A DNA stretch of 64,000 nucleotides from Patiria pectinifera (taxonomy: Eukaryota; Echinodermata; Asteroidea; Valvatida; Asterinidae): contig CM057149.1 in assembly GCA_029964075.1 (NCBI GenBank), positions 17,808,197 to 17,872,196 of the forward strand, read 5' to 3'. The notes below the pieces were generated by a model. It had not been told where the DNA came from. It did not search any database and saw only the letters and a list, made by a program, of their open reading frames with translations. Within the stretch, counting starts at the first letter, position 1; the number at the start of each line of letters is the position of its first letter. Positions 23,592 through 35,110 of this stretch are shown here, in pieces. The position numbers were made by a program, and so were the translations under genes.

Positions 23592-23642
23592 GAAGTCAAA
23601 GGCCCCAAGCAGTACCAGCAACACCGCCGATGTGAATTTCAT
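23592..23642 (-). CDS. Secreted NlpC/P60-like protein, exon 1 (signal peptide)
   Basis: Seventeen codons from ATG (23642) to a consensus GTAAGT donor at phase 0: MKFTSAVLLVLLGAFDF. A charged N-terminus followed by a Leu/Val core is a classical signal peptide start. It joins exon 2 in frame. The ATG context (CAGCACCATGA) is good. The exon is short, so the link to exon 2, 3.3 kb away, is inference. It is supported by phase, strand and the lack of any other start. Confidence 0.65.
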
Positions 23643-23689
23643 GGTGCTGAGTTCGGAGTTTCACCTTGATGACTCGACCGATTGAAATA

Positions 23690-23730
23690 AACTGATGTTC
23701 AGTTGCAAGTTCGCCCCTACTTTTTATCGA
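23690..23730 (-). promoter_or_regulatory. TATA-like core promoter of the NlpC/P60-like gene
   Basis: On the minus strand, TCGATAAAAAGTAGG (about 23715-23730) is followed some 25 bases later by an initiator-like CATCAGTTTA (about 23694). The ATG lies about 50 bases further on, which would give a short 5' leader. Position and order fit a TATA promoter. No expression evidence. Confidence 0.35.
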
Positions 23731-24553
23731 AGGCCGATGGTGACATCAATGGACCGATCCAGTAAGCACCGCCCATGGTATATTCTGACCAATCACAGCC
23801 GTGATTTATGTCCGACGTGCGTGCACAAACGTCCGACATGGGTGCACGCGCGTATGATGCGCGCGGCAGGAACATGCAGTGTTGCATTGGAGAGTGGCAC
23901 GTGTTAATTTGCCCACGTTCGCAGTGGGCGGGGCTTACGTCTGGATCAGTCCATTTCCGTAAGCTCTCAATGGGTGTATTTTGTTTAGTCGGTGATCCGG
24001 AGTCATCACGTGTGCATGGAATTGAATGTATGCAAATTGGGCAACGGGGGATTTCCCCCATTTTAGATTTGTTTTTCTTTGGCAGCCAAAATATGTATAG
24101 CCCACTATTCTTTTAAAAATATTCAGAACTCTCACAGGTATTTAAGCTGCACAGAAAAATGATGATCAACATGTCATCTCTCATTTTCTTTTCATTTTTT
24201 GGTAGGTTGACCATTGACTTTTCGATATATTCTCACCCAAAGAAAACGAGACCCGTTTTCCCCAAAGTGGAAAAGTAGCCATCTTGAAAAACGATCCCTC
24301 CACAACATGGCAAAATAGCGCCATTTTCGAGTCCAATTGCATCCAACATGCTCAAAGCCCCAAATCCGGGCCAGAGGTTCATTGCCATATCTCTTCCATT
24401 CCCTAATTTTATGGCTCTCAGAACTCTCTAATATAGAATATTTTGAGGATTTAACTTTTATTTATGAGATTGGCGGAAGGATTTAGACCTATTTACCGGT
24501 TTGCACCCGTATGGTTTTGCATTATTAATGTTCACTGTAGTTACGGTAGTTAA

Positions 24554-25200
24554 AGCTATAGTCCATCATTTGCAGCCATCCGAAAAAGTAACTGGCGTAT
24601 TATTGTTGAAAAACAAAGTTGGTTGAAAGATAGTAAGTGGGCTAAATTCCCTGTGAAATTATTCTTTCTTGCAAGCTGTCATTTTGAAGTAATCAACGAA
24701 AGAAAGCCTTTCCAACGCTTTTGAGTTATATTCAGTTTTTATTGCACTTCAGGTAACACCGGAAGTAAAGGTCAAGCGGTTTTGTGTCCGGGAACACAAA
24801 ATATTTCTCACGGCATTGTCTACAACCTCACGAAAAAACGAACACGATACTCTATTTAGTTTAAAAGATAAAACGCAAACTATTTTGTCAATTTAAATTA
24901 GTAGTCCGTTTTGTTTTTCGGCGCCGCGCTCGCAAGCATTGGCACGATGCACAGACGCGCGCGGTTGCTATAATTCGTCAGATCAGTGCGCGACATCGCG
25001 TATAGCTGCAATTAATTCAAAACAATTCAAAACATGATACAGCAACTGTTGATTTGAAATTGAGATCCTAGAATGCTGTTTTTCTCGGAGTATACATCTG
25101 AAGCTTTGAAACTTCATCAGGTTAGTTGTTCAGTATCCTTCATTAGATTTTGAACACTTTTGTTGCTTCAAACGAACAAAATGCACAAATGGATGGACTA
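24554..25200. mobile_element. TTAA-flanked MITE, family B (copy 2)
   Basis: TTAA at 24550-24553 and 25201-25204. Begins AGCTATAGTCCATCATTTGC, ends CAAATGGATGGACTA. It shares CACTTTTGTTGCTTCAAACG and ACTTCATCAGGTTAGTTGT with the 8413-8912 copy. Confidence 0.72.
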
Positions 25201-25554
25201 TTAAGTGATATCGCCCTCATTCATTGCGATTGTGTTAGACAAGCCGCCTGGCTTGCTACACTCCTCCCTAGCCTTTGGTGTTGAAGTCATACAGAGACTC
25301 AAGGTCAAGGCCCTTAAACAACGGAATCCAGAATGGCATTAACATTGCTCTAGGCCCAAGACCTTTATACCAGAGAAATGACACATGTTTAATTGTTTAT
25401 ACTATCTGAAATTTTTTACGCGAACTCAGTTTGTGACGGAAGCTGTATATTTTTGGTATTGTCATCGACAGAGGGCGCAGTTTTACTCGGCGACCGCTTG
25501 TTGATCGAGTCGAAAATCGAAAAGAGGTGCGATCAACCTCGTTCCCAGGGTGTC

Positions 25555-25940
25555 TATCAGTACGCACCCACCACTACCTGCTCTCTCACCCTGGTATTGG
25601 ATCATTTGCATGGGCAAAAAATTTGAACACGTATGCAAATGAGAAATGGTCTGGTGCCTGCATGTACGTTACATTAGCGTTTGTTTTTGTCTGAGGCAAA
25701 ACAGCATCAATTCGTCACGCCGTGAGTTATTTCTTTGGAAGTTAAAATGTTAATCTGGCCCGCAAATATGCAGTATCACAATTCATATTAATATGAGCAA
25801 ACTGGACAGGAAAGGAGTATTTTCGAGAAGGCGTGGACGTTATGAATTGCAGTATCGATTCAGGATACAGAAAGAAAGTTTCCTATCCAGGGCTTACTAT
25901 TGGAAACGAGGTTGGAAATAAAGTAAGCACTGGGGACGAG
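25555..25940. repeat. Dispersed repeat, copy 2 of the inverted pair
   Basis: Inverse copy of the repeat at about 6285-6765. AAGTAAGCACTGGGGACGAG and GGAAACGAGGTTGGAAATAA here are complementary to the other copy. Ends unresolved. Confidence 0.6.
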
Positions 25941-26660
25941 GTTTGGGTACGATTGAATCGATTCTTATCAGAGCTACGAATTGAGTAACATAAAGCACTA
26001 AGAATCGAATACAGTCGAGGATCGAAGGAAGCCGGGAAAAAGATGAGATCACTAATGAGCTCCCTGCGCCAACAAGAGGGCGCCATTTTTCCTAGCAACG
26101 ACGTCTCATGGGCGGGACATTTAGCTGGTTGACGCGCACCGTTCCTTGTGTGTGACGCACGTACACCAGGGGATTGTACTATGTACACGCAGTGGTGGTA
26201 CGGCCGCGCGTCGCGGCAAAATTGCAGTCAGGCAAGATGGCGTCGGTCGGTCACCCCCAACTGTACTGTGTTTGCCGTTGAGTACTTGTGAACGGAGCGG
26301 ATAAGGTCTTTGAACCAAGTCTACGAGTCCTTTTTGTTCTGTTAGTACCCTTATGTGTTAAAAAAACGTAAATTGGAATCTTAATTTAATCTTCGGGTGC
26401 CGTCACGATGTCAGTATCCCAACGTTCTTTTCAATACATGTGTAATAACTGACCGTCTTATGCGTTTATAATTATGTCTGTGGTGGTACATATTGCTATC
26501 TCGGTTGGCGCGCGAATATGCCAAAAACGACAAAATATATAGTTTTTAAATGATTTGGGGGGGGGGCGAGAATAATTTTACCGGTAGAACCCTGTTATCG
26601 GGCCTATCATATTTAACGTGACATGCCCCAACACGTCTTTAAGAGAATAAATGAATTTCA
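25941..26660. other. Intergenic, no feature recognised
   Basis: No gene or clear repeat is seen apart from a G9 run near 26560. Unique-looking sequence with some CpG (about 26140-26230, CACGCAGTGGTGGTACGGCC). Confidence 0.35.
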
Positions 26661-26664
26661 TTAA

Positions 26665-27185
26665 AGGGAAAATACAACATTTGCAAACATCGAACAATAA
26701 AATGACCCAGTTTTTACGAAATACCTTACAGGATGTTGGTAAATGACAGTCTAAAACATCCTGTAAAATTATGGCACCTGGTGTGAAGTCATTTTCAAGA
26801 AAGTTGTATTTTTGTTTACATTTTCAACGGTGGTCGGCCGACCACCGTAGGAAAAACCTAACTATTTTTTACTACTGCTCTAAATTTACCATTTTTTCAG
26901 TCCAATTTTGTTTGCTAATTGGTTTTATGTTCATGAATGGGTGCAGGTCAGCTAAAAAGGTTCCCTTAGCGTACAAGTTTCCGGCATCTGTAAATTGATC
27001 CATTTCATCTTAAGTGGAGTCAGGGAACCAGACTACTTGAAAATTTTTGTTTTTCTTGGTTTTTCCAGCATTTTCGAAAACAAAACTTCAAACATGTCAG
27101 TGTAACAATATTTGATCTATTATACTAACCCCTCAAATAGTTCATTTCTGAAAATTAAAGTATAAGCCAATGATGTACATTCCCT
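26665..27185. mobile_element. TTAA-flanked MITE, family A (copy 3)
   Basis: TTAA at 26661-26664 and 27186-27189. Ends AGGGAAAATACAACATTTGC and CCAATGATGTACATTCCCT. The central palindrome GGTGGTCGGCCGACCACC is at about 26830-26847. Closely similar to copy 2. Confidence 0.85.
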
Positions 27186-27189
27186 TTAA

Positions 27190-28194
27190 TTCGTTCGTAT
27201 AACATAGGTTGGTAACAGCCATTTATTTTAGATTGGACAAAGGAATATCACACTCACTTAAGGATAATCAGACTGAAGAAACAGTGAGAGTTGTGCAATG
27301 GTGCAATGTATCACAGTCCCGGTGGCCCCCATCCCCACTGTTCATCAGATGTCTCACTTGTTTTTGCAGGATGCTCATTTTAGATAATAATGATAACATT
27401 ATTTCTCTTGACGATAACATTATTCCTGTTAACGTACCCTTAAGGATACACTTTTGTCGTCATAAGTTATACCTTAGGGAATCACCGGACATGAAGGAGA
27501 CATTTCAGTGACTCAACTCCTAATTTCACAACTCCTGTTTAGAGGCTGAATTCTTAAGTCGCAAATAGGCTAGATCGATAACTCATGGTCCAAAACATAA
27601 ATATACCAGAATTCGTTGGGGTAGGATAAGGGAAATTGGGGTTAGGGGTCATTGAAGTTGGAAACATTGTGTGCACAACCCTATCGGCATGTCCCTTTAA
27701 GGTACCATTCCCCGTAATTATTATTTCCTTTAAAATAAACTTATTTCAGGATTGTTTGGCCCAAAGAACAGATTCATTCTGCTTGTTCCTGACATTAACT
27801 CAATTTCATGCTCGGAAGGTTTCACAATATTAAAATTCAAGACAGACTTCCTATCCTACTCAAAGACACAGTTTCCGAACTAGGATTATTTTGCTTGCAA
27901 CACCGCAACAGTCCGGCCACGGGCTGTTTTCATTGGGAAGTGATACTCGATGTAAGCTCCGCTGCCTGGAGTCGGCCTTACCGAAAGACAAATAACCCAA
28001 ACAGGGGTTTGGGGAACGAATACTGATGCGGTTTCAAGACGGCGTTTGAATCTCAAATCCGGTATTAAAAATTTAAAAAAAAAATGAACAAATTGTGAAG
28101 CCTATGCAACGATTATTTGTCATAAATCTTTTGTGCAATAAAACCAAAGATTCTAGTTTTGAAAGTGCACACAATTTAGCTCGGAAACATGAAC
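27190..28194. other. Intergenic, no gene supported
   Basis: Open frames at 27209-27511 and 27808-28026 have no recognised domain or paired splice sites. Bases 27366-27430 repeat GATAACATTATT twice. Nothing further is seen. Confidence 0.35.
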
Positions 28195-28510
28195 AAACAA
28201 CGAAACAGGACGAGGCAAGCCCTCTAGTACAGCTGTCACAGAGCGCAAAAAAATCCACTCAATTGATTAAAGAATGCCTAATCACTGGAAGATTTTTCTC
28301 GCATCTGGTCTTTACACAATGGGCAGGATTTAGCCCATTCATTTGCGTTTTGTGGTCATCCTATACAATAACACTGCCCGGTTCACTTAACCAGCCTACA
28401 ACCAGTCTAAGCCACAAGTGACAGTCAGTCAGTCAGTCAGTCAGTCACGGTCAGTTGGATAGGTACAAAGATGACTGTAAGCTTGCCCTCTGGGCCCAAC
28501 CAAAATGAAG
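28195..28510. repeat. Dispersed repeat with GTCA microsatellite, copy 1
   Basis: Shares GAGGCAAG, ATCCTATACAATA, CACTGCCCGG and CAAGTGACAGTCAGTCAG with a copy at 34840-35110. It ends near GCCCTCTGGGCCCAACCAAA. Contains a GTCA/CAGT tandem run at about 28420-28446. Confidence 0.6.
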
Positions 28511-28554
28511 AAATGTACACTTTAAGAGGTTAAAGGAAAACCCCGCATGAATAA

Positions 28555-28665
28555 ACTAGGGAAACCCATGGAATCAGGTAGGGACTTAAACCCAATCTTG
28601 ACATGTTGACCCCTGATAGGATTTGACCCGGGTCATAGAGTTACTATACCGCTATGCAAAGTGAC
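28555..28665 (-). repeat. tRNA-derived SINE (family 1), partial inverted copy
   Basis: On the minus strand it contains GACCCGGGTCAAATCC (B-box region) and AGTCCCTACCTGATTCCATG, matching the family 1 copy at 2683-2956. Confidence 0.6.
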
Positions 28666-29049
28666 GCCTTCAGATCGGTCGCTTGTCATTGTCACTCGCA
28701 CTTCGAAGTGCCCCGGCGAAAATTTCTGTCATCCGGCTAACTTTGTAATCCCCTTCCAATCGGATTCTGGATATACCAGTGGTTATCACGTCAATATCTT
28801 CAATCTAAGGATGTCATCATCACTGGAGTATCTTTTTATCCAGACGACGATATCTTTTTTATACGATGTCTCCTCATGTGATGATATATATGAGCAATAC
28901 CACCTTCACTGGTAAATCCCCCGTCTCCTTCTCCTTCAGCATTATCGATTCCATCATCATTTCTGTGAATACTGTAGCTTTGGGAGAAGGTAATGTTTAA
29001 CCACCCTCGGGGCTTGGTTAAATAGCTGCAGTGGAGCATCTAATCACTG

Positions 29050-29340
29050 TCTTCGAGATTCCGAATTGAATTCGAGTGTACGAGATTTTAGAGGAAATAG
29101 TGCTTCGCGTTTGTCTCTCATATTTTGCCCAATACAGCAAACGCTTATCAGCAATATTGTAGTAAACAATCCTTTCTGTAAGGCTCCACTCTTATTCTTC
29201 ACTAACAGAACATGTACCAAGCCATGGCATCGCTATCAGTTACGCTTCCTTAAAGATCGGGGCGACCAGGTTTGATTTCAATTTCTGAACATTTCGGCGC
29301 AGCGCATGCAGCGACACTAATTGTCAACACAATTCCAGCA
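29050..29340 (+). repeat. Dispersed repeat shared with 45930-46210
   Basis: Words such as GTAGTAAACAATCC, AGCCATGGCATCGCTATCAG, TTACGCTTCCTTAA and TTGTCAACACAATT are complementary to 45930-46210. The two copies are therefore inverted. Neither keeps a long conserved protein. Confidence 0.55.
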
Positions 29341-30532
29341 ATTTGGTTCGCGACTGCGCATGACTCGCAAATGATGACAAACATGGTTTGCGTCCAATAT
29401 ATATACTGTTGTTTAATATTTCCTTCAATTTCATTTTTTTTTTCATTAGTAAAGGTGAGTTGGGTGTTGCATCACGTCTTGCCGACGACCATCAGGATTA
29501 CTCAAATTAAATCACTTCTTCACTGATTGGATTTCAGTCCGGAGCTTGCTAGATCCCACATCGAATTAAGTGTAGGGGAAGTTGAGGCGTGGAAGACGTT
29601 AGTATCCGTTTGTAGCTTCACCGTATTGTTTTCTGATACGTGTGCTGAGGTATTTTTCTTGGATGTTAAAGTTTAGCCCACAAAAAAAAGATGCTGGAAG
29701 CGAGATGTCTCAAAGAGGATATGCCACATCAATTTTGAAAACAAAATAGCCATCTCATTGGGAAGATATGTAACATCATATCTATATTTTAAATTAGCGG
29801 TGGTCGTTATTTTGAAGAGCAGTACGTTACTGAAGAAACCTGACGAAGAAAGTAGATTTTTTCCTCCGAAATGGTAGGAAGAAATCATCCTGAATAAAAC
29901 CTTGATAATGTCACCTCATAACCCCAGCCGTGTCAGCTGGTACCGAGACGTTGCTGCGTCTATTGTTAAAATAACATCAAGTGAACTCAGTGAGCCTTAT
30001 AACCACCTCCCCCATCAAAGTCTCTAGCCACGCATATTATACTTTTCATATCCAGCAGGTGATATTCAACTTGTATTCTAAACTCTAGTACAATTTAGAT
30101 CTACAATTGGATCTACACTGATCCATATTGGTGCTGTATATACGCGGTATCTCATCAATTTAATGCCATACCTAACCAGTATTAAATTCTGCTGAATTAT
30201 GCATTTCTTATGATCCGAGTTACCCCGTTCCGAGAGGTATATTGATGAATCTTCAGGCAGATGTTTTAACTTCGGATGTTGTCGGTGCCTGCAGTCAATT
30301 TCATATTATCCCGGGCAGAGTAAAAACTTGCATGAAATGCATATCAAGTTAGAACCGTACGATAAACACCCTGTAGCCTTCCACCTGTGTATCTTGTGGT
30401 GTCTCCTGCACGATTCTAAAATCGTTCAATATATTATGGATCGTTGGCATTGAGGAGACAGCTCATTATACGAAATAGATATCAGTAAGATACGGGAATG
30501 ACCACCTACTTTACCTTACCTTTAACTTTTCA
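29341..30532. other. Intergenic, no feature recognised
   Basis: AT-rich sequence with no gene, clear repeat or structural RNA that I can support. Confidence 0.35.
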
Positions 30533-30536
30533 TTAA

Positions 30537-31051
30537 AGGGAAAATACAACATTTGCAAACATCCAAAAATAAAACTACCAAATCATTTTGAAATACCTTG
30601 CTGGACTGTTAGTGAATGACAGTGTAAAGCATCCTGTAAAATCATGGCACCTGGTATACTGTCATTTTCAAGAAAAGTGGTATTTTTGTATCAATTTCCA
30701 ACGCTGGTCGGCCGACCAGCGTTGAAAAAAACTAGGTTTTTTTTCAAATACTGGCCCCAATTGAACATCGCACTTGTTTGCAATCGATTAAACACCTATG
30801 AACGGGTACAAGCCAGCTAGGCTGGTTCCCTGACCTTACAATTCCCCAATGTATGTAAACTGCTTTGTTTCTTCTTATATGGAGTCAGGGAACCAGACTA
30901 CAGAAAAATGATTGTTTTTCCTGGTTTTTATAGCATTTTCGAACCCAAAACCTCAAAAAAGTCAGTGTAACTATATTTGCTATATATTTCAAACCCCCCA
31001 ATTCCATCCATTCCTGAAAATTACGGCAAAAGCAAATGATGTATATTCCCT
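30537..31051. mobile_element. TTAA-flanked MITE, family A (copy 4)
   Basis: TTAA at 30533-30536 and 31052-31055. Ends AGGGAAAATACAACATTTGC and GCAAATGATGTATATTCCCT. The central palindrome CGCTGGTCGGCCGACCAGCG is at about 30702-30721. It resembles copy 1 in the centre (CTGG arm rather than GTGG). Confidence 0.85.
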
Positions 31052-31997
31052 TTAAAATGCACGATTCCAGCTGTGCATAAATTACTATTGGAACCCAATT
31101 GGTAAACTGCCCATACCCTTTTCAGGGTATGTGCATGTACCGGTTATCTGCCCTCAGCAGTCACGGTCCAATATGAATGTTTTCAAATTGTACTACCAAC
31201 GCTGAGTAAAAAAAAAAGGAACCCAAATGGCAGGACCATTTTCTTAATAAAGTCCTCCATGTATAGCACTTTCAAGAATTCTTTTAGTTTTGCTGAAAGA
31301 ACACTTACCTCTTTTTGTGATCTGTTTACAGAACTTTAAAACGGTGGTTTTGTTTAAATTTCCGTAACTTAAAAAGTACATCAGTGATTTGAATGATTTT
31401 TGTACTAACAGAGAGCTTATTAATTGGGCTTTCATTTCTTAGATTTTGGAAGTGCTACATGCAGAACATCATTATAAAATTAGTCCTGCCATTTGGGGTT
31501 TCCTTTTTTTACTTACTCTGTGAGCATAGATTTTTACTTATTTTCTCCTCTTCATGCTAGATAACGATATATGCTTGTTATTGAAAAGGGACCTTACCAC
31601 TCCACATACACAGTTTCATACTCAAATTGGTACTTGAAGTACTTGAAATGTGACATCAATGGAAATCTTGACCTGACCACTTGAAATTACTTGAAAATTT
31701 GTAATTTGTAAGACTTGGTAAGATCTATCGATGATATCTAATGGCGATGGTAAGATTTTCATCGAGTGGCAATGTATATATGCGAGTATTTTTCCAATTT
31801 TCGTACATTGCAAGCTCGTATAACTCTCCATTGGCTTTGAAACTTATAGGCTTCATTCCAAATTTCTTAGCTGGAAAAAATCGACAGTGTGTGTGGGTGT
31901 GTGTGGAGGTTCGACAGAATAAGGCATTCATCGTAGGATGAACTGAACGATTGCCAGTAAACACTGAAGATGATCTATTTGGTCTTTGCACACTTTA

Positions 31998-32438
31998 CAG
32001 GGTGACCCCTAAAAAGTTGTGCCAGCAGACATCGTTAAATTTCTTTAAAAGTATCCAACATCAGCAAGTCATGTTGATGGAGTACATTATTTTATTTTTT
32101 TTTTAAATGAAAATCCATTCGAGCAAACCAGAGTAATAACAGATTGTAAATGGCATTTTTTTCACTCGTTCCAATGTGATTTACACAGTTAATGAAAAGC
32201 CCCATTGCAGAGAACCGGTTGAGCGATTTCCAATGCAATGTGTAATTGGAATGGTTTAAAAATCCTTTTATAATTTTGTTACAGCTCTGGTTTGCATGAA
32301 TGGGTTTCCATGACTTTTTCATTGATTATACACAAGAGTGTCATTAATATGCCCCTCAAAATGAAATACTCATGTTTTAAGTATTTTTGTGAAAAATTTA
32401 ACGATATCTGCTTGCACAACATTTTGGGGGTCGCCCTG
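31998..32438. mobile_element. Fold-back MITE with CAGGGTGACCCC ends and TA duplication
   Basis: The left end CAGGGTGACCCCTAAAAAGT and right end ACATTTTGGGGGTCGCCCTG (as read) are inverted, with TA on both sides (31996-31997, 32439-32440). The terminal repeat runs about 45 bases (AGACATCGTTAAATTT against AAATTTAACGATATCT), and inner arms also pair (CGAGCAAACCAGAGTAATAA with TACAGCTCTGGTTTGCATGA). Mariner-like, non-autonomous. Confidence 0.78.
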
Positions 32439-32654
32439 TAGTTGTAAAACTGAGGTTTCTTTCCTTTAAAACAGCATGGTATCGGATTCTGAATATCTAA
32501 ATGTCTCTAATTTGGGCCCGCAGGGTTTAGCTTGCACTGTGTCTCTTGAACTTATTACTACATACACTGCGATGATGGTCACCAACTGCGAACAAACTGT
32601 AATGAAGTGGCATAGATCAAGTTTCATTATTGTTCATGATAAATACACAAATCG

Positions 32655-32890
32655 TGGGTCAGAATTGACCCGGAAAAGGCCTGACCCGGAAAAGAGTAAG
32701 GCCTTTTCCGGGTAAAAAAGACCCTTTTTCCGGGTCCAAAATTACACTTTTCTGGGTCAAAATTACACTGTGTGACTCATTTTCCGGGTCATTTGGACCC
32801 GGAAAAGTGTCACTTGTGACCCGGAAAAGGGTCAGGCCCCATATGACCCTTTTCCGGGTCAAATCTGACCCCCGACTTTTTAGAGTGTAT
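32655..32890. repeat. Array of the word GACCCGGAAAA in both orientations
   Basis: About a dozen occurrences of ACCCGGAAAA or its complement TTTTCCGGGT within 220 bases, at irregular spacing and in both orientations. The array is followed by CCGACTTTTTAGAGTGT. Similar in style to the AACCAACGTTGG array at 46385-46685, which also ends near a GAGAGT word. Probably a fold-back MITE made of one simple word. Confidence 0.65.
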
Positions 32891-34258
32891 CATCCCTCCC
32901 TTGAGTAACCTTTATGCTCCAAAGTGCATAAATGTTGGCCTAGTTGGGCAAACCAGTGCAACTGCATGTCATATTCTTTAAAGCTGCAAGGAAAACCAAC
33001 CCCCCAAAAATGAAATTATACCCCTCGTCGTTTGCATTTTGAAGGATGCTATATGAGACGGCCAGCAAGCAAGATGTTATTGATTAGGTAGCCCCAATCA
33101 TGGCCATGGGTGGTTTATGAGTTTCCATATACCTCGTCTGTTTGGCCATTTTTCCAGACTCCATAAAAATGAAATACACTTGTCTATTTTTTCTGTCAAT
33201 TAAAAAAAATGACCCGAAGGTGGTCAGTGTCAAGTTGTGCACTTAGCATGTTACGGGGATAAACAAAATGCAAACAATCTCACGACGGTCTTGAATTTTC
33301 TTGAAAAATCTGTCAATCTTTTAAGCAGATTAACTCAAAGCAGATTACCTTAAAGCAGAATGGGATATCAAAACTCAGCTTTAAAATACATTAATTGGTG
33401 ATAAAGATCGACATTTGCGGATGGTAATTCAATGTATTTTGAGACAGAGAGTGGCTCTAAAACTCCCATTTTTTTCACACTTTAAAGAATATCAACGCGG
33501 CCTTTCTTTGGTTGACCTATATGACATATCCCAGCGGCATCAGTAAACCACACACAACTATGGCAGAGACGAATTGACCACGTCGCAATCCTTGAATAGC
33601 GTATGTATATTGAGAATCATGCTATTGTTGAACTTTTGCAGAGAAGGTATAGATGTACAAAACCTGGAAACATTGAAAAATGTATTCATAGGAACATAGG
33701 AAAAACAGGTCTAATGCCTGTATGATCAAAGTTGATGTTTCATCGGGAGAGCCTGAAAAAAAGTAAGGGTAACATTCGAAGAATGTGACATGTCAGAACC
33801 CCAATTCAAATCAATCAAAGGGTGACACAAGTGCAGTCCCTTTTCCATTTCCATAGGTTTTTTCTTTTTTTTAGAAAAATGTAATCAAATTTGCCCGGCC
33901 TTGGAGTCTTGCGGCCCCCGCAGTTGCGCATTGATTGACTCATTTGCGGAATGACCTCAGAAAAGGAAGTTGTATCCGTGGACCACTGTTAACGTGGAGT
34001 CCTCCACGAGACAATTTTGCCAGGCACAAACATAATTGTGTAATGTGCGTCTAGACTTCCACAACCTATACAACCACACACATAATTGTTTAAAAGACTA
34101 ACCCAATCTACCATGGTTGGCATGCATCACTAGTCTTATTTAAAGCAAGTGACAGAATTCACCTCGGTTTAAAAAAAAAATTTAAGATGAAAAACTATGC
34201 ACATGTAACTGAAGCAGTTGTTCTTGGTTGTTGTTTTTTTCTCTCTGACTAATTCTAA

Positions 34259-34440
34259 AGGAGTGCCGTGTCCATGTGGTTTAAAGCATTGAACTCGTGG
34301 TCTGCGGGTAATTCTGCAGGTTGTGGGTTCGAGTCCCACCTGGGGTTATGGTTCGTGCCCCCTTGGGCAAGGCAAACTTTGTAACTCCTGCTTTTTGGCT
34401 AAGTTGACAGTGAATTTACTGAGTCTAAAAGAGCTCTCCA
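34259..34440 (+). repeat. tRNA-derived SINE (family 2), copy 1
   Basis: Contains GTGGTTTAAAGCATTGAACT (A-box region), GGTTGTGGGTTCGAGTCCCA (B box, about 34319-34338) and the SINE word CCCTTGGGCAAGGCAAACTT. Shares ACTCGTGGTCTGCGGGTAAT with the copy at 53019. Confidence 0.7.
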
Positions 34441-34839
34441 CTTAACAGTGTTTGTCCTAACATAATATTTGGTTTTGAGAAAAATACATTTTCAGAGAAC
34501 AAAATCTTCCTCATTTATGCCGCCCCTGCCATTCATTATTAAGATAAGAATTTAAAAAGACTTGCCACGAGTATTGCTACTCCTACTTTTTGAAAATGTC
34601 AATACATTCTGTGAGCCGACTTACTCCGAAAATCTTCCTATCTCTACGAATATCTATGCTTATTTTTTCTTCTTTTCGATGGACTTTGCATTGGTATTAA
34701 GATTTCCAAAAATGACACTCGAATAGTCGAAAGTCCTTTTAATAACCTTGGGGAAAATAGCTTTGTGAGCTACTGTATATTATGCTCTACACGTAAATAG
34801 CAATAGAATAATTAGGATAATTATAAACCCGAAAACAAA

Positions 34840-35110
34840 ACAAGGCAAGTCTGGTAAAGCCAGTCAAAGAGAGCGCCAAATTATACTCATCGAAAATCTG
34901 TTCATACACCTGCAGGGTCTATATGCACAATTAGCCTGGGTCGGCAAATTCATTGGCGTTGAAAGGTAATCCTATACAATAGCACTGCCCGGCAACAAGT
35001 GGAAGTCAGTCAGTGGGTCAGTTAGTGAGTCAGTATCATATTTGAGTACAAATAGGAAACTAGGCTGGCCCTCTGGGACCAGCACAAATATGTTAGAACT
35101 AAGCAAGGCA
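34840..35110. repeat. Dispersed repeat with GTCA/GTCAGT motif, copy 2
   Basis: A copy of the 28195-28510 repeat: CAAGGCAAG, ATCCTATACAATAGCACTGC, CAAGTGGAAGTCAGTCAGTG and GCCCTCTGGGACCAGCAC are shared. Confidence 0.6.
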
